Assembly: GCA_005408345.1 (NCBI GenBank)
Contig: SEMN01000124.1
Location: forward strand, 992,001 to 1,056,000
Source of the DNA: Macquaria australasica
Taxonomy: Eukaryota; Chordata; Actinopteri; Centrarchiformes; Percichthyidae
Direction of reading: 5' to 3'
Length of the DNA stretch: 64,000 bases
This document shows, piece by piece, positions 1 to 7,900 of the stretch. The notes under the pieces are model-generated. The model had not been told where the DNA came from and ran no database searches. It saw nothing but the letters and a program-made list of their open reading frames with translations. Every line of letters begins with the position of its first letter. Position 1 is the stretch's first letter. The position numbers were made by a program, and so were the translations under genes.

Positions 1-786
1 TATGAATTGTGCCAATTTCAGAGGATGTAGAGGATACAAAAGCGTAGTGTATTTTAAAGATATTTGCTTTAGGAGCACAAAATCTAAATCACACAATTTT
101 TGAAAATCCCATGTGTGTTGAATTTTTATTTATTAATAGATATTATATATAAATATAGTCTGTAGAAAAATGGTGGAGTCTGACTTAATTTACACCTGGT
201 ATTAACATGCAGTCTGTTTTTGCATAAGGAAAAATGTATATTAATGCGATCATAATGCTATTGAACCAGCCAGACCACATCTGGAGGTGGTCTTCAGCAA
301 TCACATGCCAGAATGCTAAAACAAAAGCCCATAAATCATTACAGTATGTCAGACATATTGAGCTGTCATGATTGAGGGAGTTTCAGACGTCTTTAACCTC
401 GACCTTGATGTTCTGTTTTTATCATTTAAATAGATCGAGGGAGTAAATGTAAAACCCTGTGGAGTGACCCATTCAACCCTGATGGGCCTTTGATAGTCAT
501 CAGCCAGGCTAAGGCCTTATCTTGGCTGTCTGGATGTCTCAGAGGAACTTTGGCTCTAAACACATGCTGCTATAATTTGACCTCAGTACCCCAACACTGA
601 ATTCTCATCCCTCATCTGCCTGAAAGAATAAAATAAAATAAAACATTGCCGGTTGAATTAGCTTGAAACAACTATTTAATTAGTATTACAAGGAGTCATT
701 TCCTTTGTGTACAGAAACACACAGAACAAGTGAAACACTGAGGATAATCTCTGATTTCTTCTTTTTTTCCTCCCTTGTCTTTGCAG
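1..786 (+). other. Upstream intron (3' part) of the zinc-finger gene
   Basis: No coding exon or RNA gene can be supported here. The stretch is AT-rich and ends in a pyrimidine-rich run followed by TTTGCAG at 780-786, a good splice acceptor for the first visible coding exon. It is therefore read as the end of an intron whose upstream exon lies outside the window. An unrecognised 5' exon inside it cannot be excluded. Confidence 0.6.
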
Positions 787-1930
787 CAGCAGGTAATAAA
801 TATATCAAAGCCAGTTGCAGTCCCACAGATTCAAGTCCAAGCAGGACACTCCTCTGTGGAACCTGTTAAGAGTGCACTCAAGCAGGCTGCAGACCAGCCC
901 AGAATCCTCTACCAGTGTGGGGATTGCGATGAACTTTTCAAGAGCCTGGACCGTTGGCAGCAACACCGTAAAGAAGAGACATGTCAGCAGTCTGCCTCTG
1001 AGAGCAATGCAAAACCTGATTCACCTCCTGAGCCAGAGACCGCTTCAGCTCAAAGCTCATATTCAGGTCTAAATCCAGATGAGTCTTCTCTCTTTCAGAG
1101 TGAAGCTAGCAAAAATAAGCCAGAACCAGAGGAGAAATTCATAACAGAGGAAGAGAGGTCGCAAGTTGCAGATGCCTCTTCAGCTCAGAGCTCTGATCCT
1201 CCTGTTTCTGAGGATTCGTCTCCCAGAAAGAGAGGGGCAAACAAAAAGCCTAAGCCCGAACCAGTGCTCTTGTGTGTGGATTGTGGCTCATGCTTCGGCT
1301 TGGTGTCTGAACTAGTGGCCCATCGCAAGACCCAACACGGCTTTGGGGAAGCTCTGCACCGCTGCTCTGTGTGTGGGGAAAGCTTTCTAAACACCACCCT
1401 TTTTCTTTACCACCGCAAGCAACACCGGCAGAAAGGCGAGGAAAAAGTGGCAGTGGTTCCTGAAGAGACACCAGAGGAAGTTTATACTCAGAGCAATGGG
1501 ACTGACGAGCAGGGACAGGATGCCACTCCCTCCACCACTAGTGTCACCTCCAGTTTCACACAGCCCGAGTTGTTCATGTGCACCCAGTGTGGGCAGAGCT
1601 TCAGCGACGAGGAAGGGCTGGTCACCCATCGTAAGCAGAAGCATGACCTGAAGGAGCCTCTACACAGTTGCCCCCATTGTGGTGAGAGCTTCATGAACAC
1701 CACCCAGTACCTGTACCATCTCCGGCAGCACCGCTTCACATCAGAGACAGAGGTGGCAGATGGAGCTGAAACTGGTGATGTTGAAACAGCCACCACTAAA
1801 CCTCAGGATACCCCACAGAGCTCAAAGCGGCTTCTTTCCCCTCCTGCCTCTGCTAGTGAAACAGGTTCACCCCTTCCTAAGAGAAGTAGGCCCTCTTTCA
1901 GGATCCTGAGCGGTGTTAATGCACTCAAAG
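787..1930 (+). CDS. Zinc-finger gene, first visible coding exon (fingers 1-5)
   Basis: The exon runs from acceptor TTTGCAG (ending 786) to donor GTAAGC at 1931 and leaves a single base (phase 1). It encodes residues 1-381. Finger 1 (residues 44-66) is degenerate: it has C-x2-C and one His, but ends in Cys (HRKEETC). Fingers 2 (163-184), 3 (193-213), 4 (265-286) and 5 (295-315) are complete. Fingers 2+3 and 4+5 are clear copies of one another, each pair having a long H-x4-H finger followed by a CGESF.NTT..LYH finger. Between fingers lie acidic Ser/Glu/Pro-rich linkers with RKRGANKKPK (147-156) and PKRSRP (near 364-369), which could be nuclear-localisation signals. No ATG is needed at the start, because the frame is open into the upstream acceptor. 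Confidence 0.93.
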
Positions 1931-4900
1931 GTAAGCGAAAATATTTGTTTTAAAGCCCATTTGGGGTAAAATAAGGCATTTGTCACAGGATGTTTTGGTC
2001 CTTAATGAACAGTTTTTTTGTGTTGTCAGGAAACAAGGGTTCAGGCACCAGAGAGGAACCAGAGGGCAGCACTGCAGCAGACTCAGACAACACCAACCAT
2101 CCTCCACCTGCCAAGCTGCTGCAGGACTGGGCCCGCACGCCACTACCCCATGTTTGCCCATACTGTGGCAAAACCTTCACACGACGCGTCTTCCTCCGCA
2201 CCCATGTCTACAGCCACACCGGAGAAAAGCTCTTCACATGCAAGGTGCCAATCACGATTTAATCAAAATTTTCCCTTTCTTGAGTCTGAGAGACAATCTC
2301 CTTTGCTGTAAATGTCATTTATGTCATGCAGCTGACATTGATGAGATGATGCAATGCTTTTGAAGCGGGTGAGGTTGAACCTCTAACCTCATTATATGTG
2401 ACAGATTCTCCAGGGAAATTGTTTAGAAAATTATAATATGAGCAAACAGCCATATACAGCTTAAATTATTCCCTTACAAGAGGCACTTGTTGTAAACACA
2501 ACTATGGCACTAATCCTGATTATTGTTGTTGTGAAGGTGTGCACAAAGTCCTTCACTAACTCCCAGAGCCTGCTGCGCCACAGCATGAGCCACACGGCCA
2601 ACAAGCCCTTCAGCTGCAATGTTTGTGGCAAAAACTTCTCCCAGGCAGCCACCCTGAAGAGACACCAACGCATTCACACATCAACACTGCCTCGGCGCAA
2701 GCGGGGACGCAAACCGGTACAGTCTCTACCACTTTCTTTTTATTAAAATACCTCTCAAATTTAAGGGTTCAATTCCAAAATCTCTCAAATAAAATAAAAA
2801 CATAAATAAAAGCTGATTCTGAGAGATTAACTTGGATGTCAGCAGTCATTTTGTTAGTAGGTGTCACACTTTTGAAATGGTAGATAGCTTATTTTGAAAT
2901 AAAATCCTTTTTCATCTTTGCTGAAAAAGAATGATATTATTGGTAGACTTGCTGTGAAATCCTTTTTTATTGACCATGACTGCTGTGTCCCTTAATGCAG
3001 GTGTGTACTTTGGACAATGAGGGAGCGGCTCATCTCTTCGCTTGTCCTCACTGCCCCTCACGCTTCAACACAGAGGATCAGCTTAACCATCACAAGTAAT
3101 AACACAACAGCAATAACACTTTAGCAGCATTAGATATTCAGCATTCTTTATGTGCAGGAGTGTAGGTGGAAATAACTACAACTCATCTAACGACTTCCAT
3201 TACATACAGTACACTATATTCAACCCTCTAACTAGGTCTAAACCTTTGGATTTCCATATAGATATTCAATAAATTCCAGCCCTGTTTATCGTGTAAATAC
3301 ATTAGAATTATAGAACGCCGGACAGGATTTAGATAAACGACCTCCGCCTTGCCAGGAGCCGTAGTAGCTGAGCCGTGTCCGACTACTGAGCAAGACCTTT
3401 TAAGCTGTTCGGCGAACACGCTGACTGAGATGTCTGGGTGCCCTTGAGCCTCAGCCACATATGATTGACAGACAGAGGGCCAGTAAATTAAGATAATACC
3501 GATAACAACCCAGGACAAGGGAAGAGCCTGGTCCTGTCCTAGCTGGTTGAGCAAAGGGGAGAGGATATACTGTGCATATGTGTATTCTATTGGCTTTGGC
3601 TACAGCACATTGAATGTGAAATAAAATAGTGTCTATAAGGGCAAAGCACCGACTTTAGGATTTGCAGTGTGTTAATTGTATACCTTTTTTACCAGCAGGA
3701 CAGCGGTCTAGATGTGGATGTGAACAGTGTAAAATTAAAGTAACTTTGAGTTAAGATTGTTTTGTTTATTTCAAGGTCAAGAATGAACCTCTAGCTAAAC
3801 AAGGATATTTAGTTTCCTATCTTAGAAGATGAGGAAAAGCAGCATCTTCACATTTGAGAAGATGGAACCAGCAAATGTTTGGCATTTTTGCTTAAAAAAT
3901 GGCTAAAACAATTGTGATTATCAAAATTGTTGCTGATTAATTTTCTATTAATCGACAAATCGATTACTCATCGTATCGTTTGAGCCTCTAATCAGTGTAT
4001 ACCTACTTGTAGTACTAATGTTGTACTCACAGCGTCACCCCTACTCATTAAAGAATATCTGCCTGGGAGAAGGGGTGACCCTGACTAAAATTTTAATTCT
4101 CCCAGCTGCCTCAGGGTCAGCTGTCCCTGAAATATTGATTTGTGTTGTCTATTTAACAGGGCACAGAAACAACCTGGCCTCTTATGGGCCTTGAGAGGTC
4201 CTTGCACATCACCTCTAGCATCCTGCTTTACTTTAAGTATACTTAAGTACTTTTGCTGTAACATTACCTGTAGCAGTATGATATACATAATACATATACT
4301 TGTATGTATGCAATATTTAGTGGAGCGTTATGTTTCCTGAACTTCAACATCACCTGTGTTTGTTCTGATTATGAGAAGCTGCCTAAAGAACCAGTATACT
4401 ATTTTTTTCCATGCTGTGAAAGCAGGCCTGATGCAGCATTAGGTGAATACTTCCTAGCACTTCTCTCCTCCCCTAAGGCTATATCCAGCGTAACGTTATG
4501 CAATGGATAAATATAGTCTTTCATGTCCTAACTCTGACTCCTCCCAATTTACTGCTGTTCTTTTATCTCTAGCCGTTATACACTCAGCTAATACCCCTTA
4601 TTTAACCTGAAGCACAGCTAAGCACATACTTGCTGGTAATCCTCCTACGAGTCACATATAGGGTGGCAGCTTAAAACCACAACATGACTTTTCTCTCTTT
4701 ATTACAGTTAGAGTCTTTATACTTGGAACTTATGCATAATTATTTAATGTAATTGTTTGTATGACTTTTGCCTGTTCGCGTGAGTTGTGTCCATGTTATT
4801 CTTTTTTGCTGGTGAAAATAAGTTTGAAACTTATCAATAGTATACTAAATAGCTAAAGCACTTACATGAATATGTGTGTTTTTGTGTATTAAAACAGACT

Positions 4901-7900
4901 GCTCCACACCAGCCATCCATTCCCTTGCCCCGAATGTGGAGAGGCCTTCAAACGCAGAAAAGACCTGGACCTGCACTCGCTCACTCACCAAGGTGAGAGT
5001 TCAGGGCTCAGCATGTATCGTTCACTCGCATATTTTTATGGTTAGCAGGCGCAACCTGAAGCTAATCATCTGGGGTGGAGTGTTTTGCTCTGTCATAAAA
5101 TATCTATTATGTCACATATGTCACATCCTTTCACTGTGTGACCATTTCCTCTCTTCTGTCTCTGATCAATGTTTCCATCTATTTATCTGTGATGACAGTC
5201 AGGAAGATTAAAGATGAGTACAAATGTGGTGAACATAATGGTGTTATTTAGGCCAGGGACATGTCCCCACCACTTTTTGAAATGGTCGATTTTGTCCCTA
5301 TCACTTTTTAAAAGCATAATTTGTTAAAAATGTTCTGAAAAATAGCTTTCACCAAGAAATGTTAACTAACAAATGAGAACAGTTTGAGAAAGTTTATTTG
5401 CACAATAAGAAAACACACAATGCAATGTTAATATAGAAGAAACAAATGCACAGTGTCCAGTGATGTATCAAGTAATTGTGCGGCCGACATTGTTTGTATT
5501 GTCGATTCTGTAGCAGCCTTGCCTATGCCCTTGTGATGCGCCGTTGTGCAATTTTTTTCCCAACCCGCTTAAATCTACTCTGACCTCATGCCGATCCCCC
5601 CCATTGCATTGCCTAAAAGCGCGCATGTTGAAGACTGTTGAAACAATGTTTTTTCACCTGAGCCCTTATGTCCCCACCACTTTTCAACACAAAGTGACGC
5701 CCTTGAACATATCAAGAAATCAGATACAAACCCCTGTGCCAGCTTGTAATGGAAACCAATTAGATATGATGTTCTTATCAGTGCAGCATGCAGTGAATTA
5801 CTATTGATTAATGCAAAGTCTGCGATAAATGCCCCCATCAGCTTGCCTGGGTGGCCTATCTTGTTTATTTACAAACATATCCATGTTATATGTGCATTGT
5901 TCCTCCGATGCATTAGGTCAATGACTTTCCATTGATCTGTGTCCCATGTGGAACGTAGAGGGAAGGTGGAGGTAAATGAATTGGGGGGCCTTGGAACATC
6001 AACCTCATTAGTTAAGCTCCAAGAGTCAACCTGCAGCAGAGGTTGGAGGTATGTGGCTCCTCTGAGAGAGATGATTGGAGAGATTGATCCATTGATCAGT
6101 CCAGGGCCATAGGCTGAGATTGTCCTTATTAAAGGTTTAATTAGAGGGTCCCAATGGAGAGCAGAGTGAATCGCCCCCACTGGGATAGAAAGTACAGATG
6201 GTTAGCAGATTGCAAGATGTTGGCGTGGCGACCTATGGACAGGCTGATGAACATCAGTGTCAGCGATTTCACAGCCTGGGTTTCAAAAGCAACCCTGTGA
6301 GAGTGTGGTTTGCTTTGCCAAAATACAACTAGGGCACCAGCTAATTAGAGCTGAAATGATTAGTTGATCGATTGATTAGCCAACTGACAGAAAATTAATC
6401 TGCAACAATCGATTATTCACTTTTCAAGAATAAATGCCAAACATTTGCTGTTTCTGGGTTCTCAGTTGTGAGAATTTGCTGCTTTTCTCTGTTTTTATAT
6501 CTCTGTAAATTGAATATTTTTAGGTTTTGGACTGTTTTTTGGGGGACAAAAAGCAGCTTGAAGACATCACGTTGGGCTCTTGGAAATTGTGGCACTTTAT
6601 TTTATAGATCAAACATTTTATAGACCAAACGACTAAGCAGTTAATCGAGAGAATAACCAGCTGGATCAATTGATAATGAAAATAATTGTTAGTTGCAGCT
6701 CTACGAATAAAGATTATTGATTAATCGGTCAGTGATTGTATTGATAAATTGATTTGTCTATAAAATGTAAAAAAAAGGAAAAGCACAGGTGTTACTAATA
6801 ACATTAATGATATAGTTTAACGTTCTAGTCAAGTGTCCCAGTAAGCCGTGACAGTGAGTCAGCATGGACATTACAGGACCTGAAAGTGAAGCAGCTAAAT
6901 GGGATTCAGCCATCATTAATTGTATTATTTACAGTTTTTCCTACTGTAACATGTCAAAGTGGCTTCAGTGGAAAAGGCCTATTGTTTAATCACAAATTAC
7001 AACATTCCTTACATCTTGTGGCCTACATCTGTTGGGTCAGACTCTTGTTGTGTCCACATTATAAGCAATCATTGACCACAAGCACATTCTTTGTTGAAAC
7101 TGAAAAACTGGCTGCATGTGAATGTTAAATCAGCCATCAGACATTAGCATGGCACGGGAGCTGCTTGTAGTATGAAGACAGAGTATGAATCCACATGTCT
7201 AAATCCTGACACTGTTCCATTGCAGACAAGCAGCCAGCGACGTGTCTTCACTGTTCATCCCAGTTTGTGAACCAGTCAGTGCTGGAAATCCACATGCAGC
7301 GTTGCCCTACCACAGAGGAGGAGAAGAATACTGGTCGTGGACGGGGTCAGGGCCGGGGACGATGCACTGGACAGGTTGGGACTGAAAATCATAAATGATT
7401 GTCCTGGGGGTTTTTTTTTTCTAGCTTTTATAGGTCTTACTTCTCCACTGCAAAGTTATTCAGAATGAGATATTGCTAAATCTTAAGTGACAGATTTGTT
7501 TTTAACAAAGGATGAAACAAGTAGTCAGACCATGTGTTGTGAAGTGTGAAATGTGAGATGTGAAATCCTCTTATCAATTAAATAGATAGCCAACAGTCCA
7601 GACAGAAAGGAAATGTGGGTTTAACAAAAGGGGGGTGACATCTAACAAAGGTCCCCTGTCACAATCAAACTGTGATGTTGCTTAGATCACGAAGACACCG
7701 GCCTTATCCCTTTTCGTTAATTGTCTATTTTCCATCCTCTTACTTTCCTGTTCTCCCTCCCATCTTATTCCTCCTCCATTTATTCCTCCCTCAGATTGAG
7801 TGTGACCTATGTGGCCACCGTTGCATGACCCAGGAGGGCCTCGACCTCCATCGGTTATCCCACACGGGCCAGACACCTCTCAAATGCCCAGTGAGGCCTT

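Larger units (their letters stand above)
2245..4897 (+). other. Introns between exons 2 and 5 of the zinc-finger gene
   Basis: Three introns: 2245-2536, 2717-3000 and 3096-4897, separated by the exons listed above. The first two hold nothing recognisable. The third carries a CpG-richer stretch near 3310-3480 that may be a mobile-element relic, and a truncated fish MITE at about 3830-3990. Confidence 0.7.
4993..7225 (+). other. Large repeat-bearing intron of the zinc-finger gene
   Basis: The intron holds two direct copies of TGTCCCCACCACTTTT (5262 and 5669) that mark a mobile-element relic. It also holds a non-repetitive stretch at about 5840-6300 that reads like conserved non-coding sequence, a nearly full MITE at 6347-6702, and a further MITE fragment to about 6775. 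No exon could be supported inside it. Confidence 0.65.

Noticed and set aside
1185..1796. Antisense open frames opposite the first zinc-finger exon
   Set aside because: Shadows of the coding strand; the sense frame shows clear C2H2 spacing and correct splice borders.
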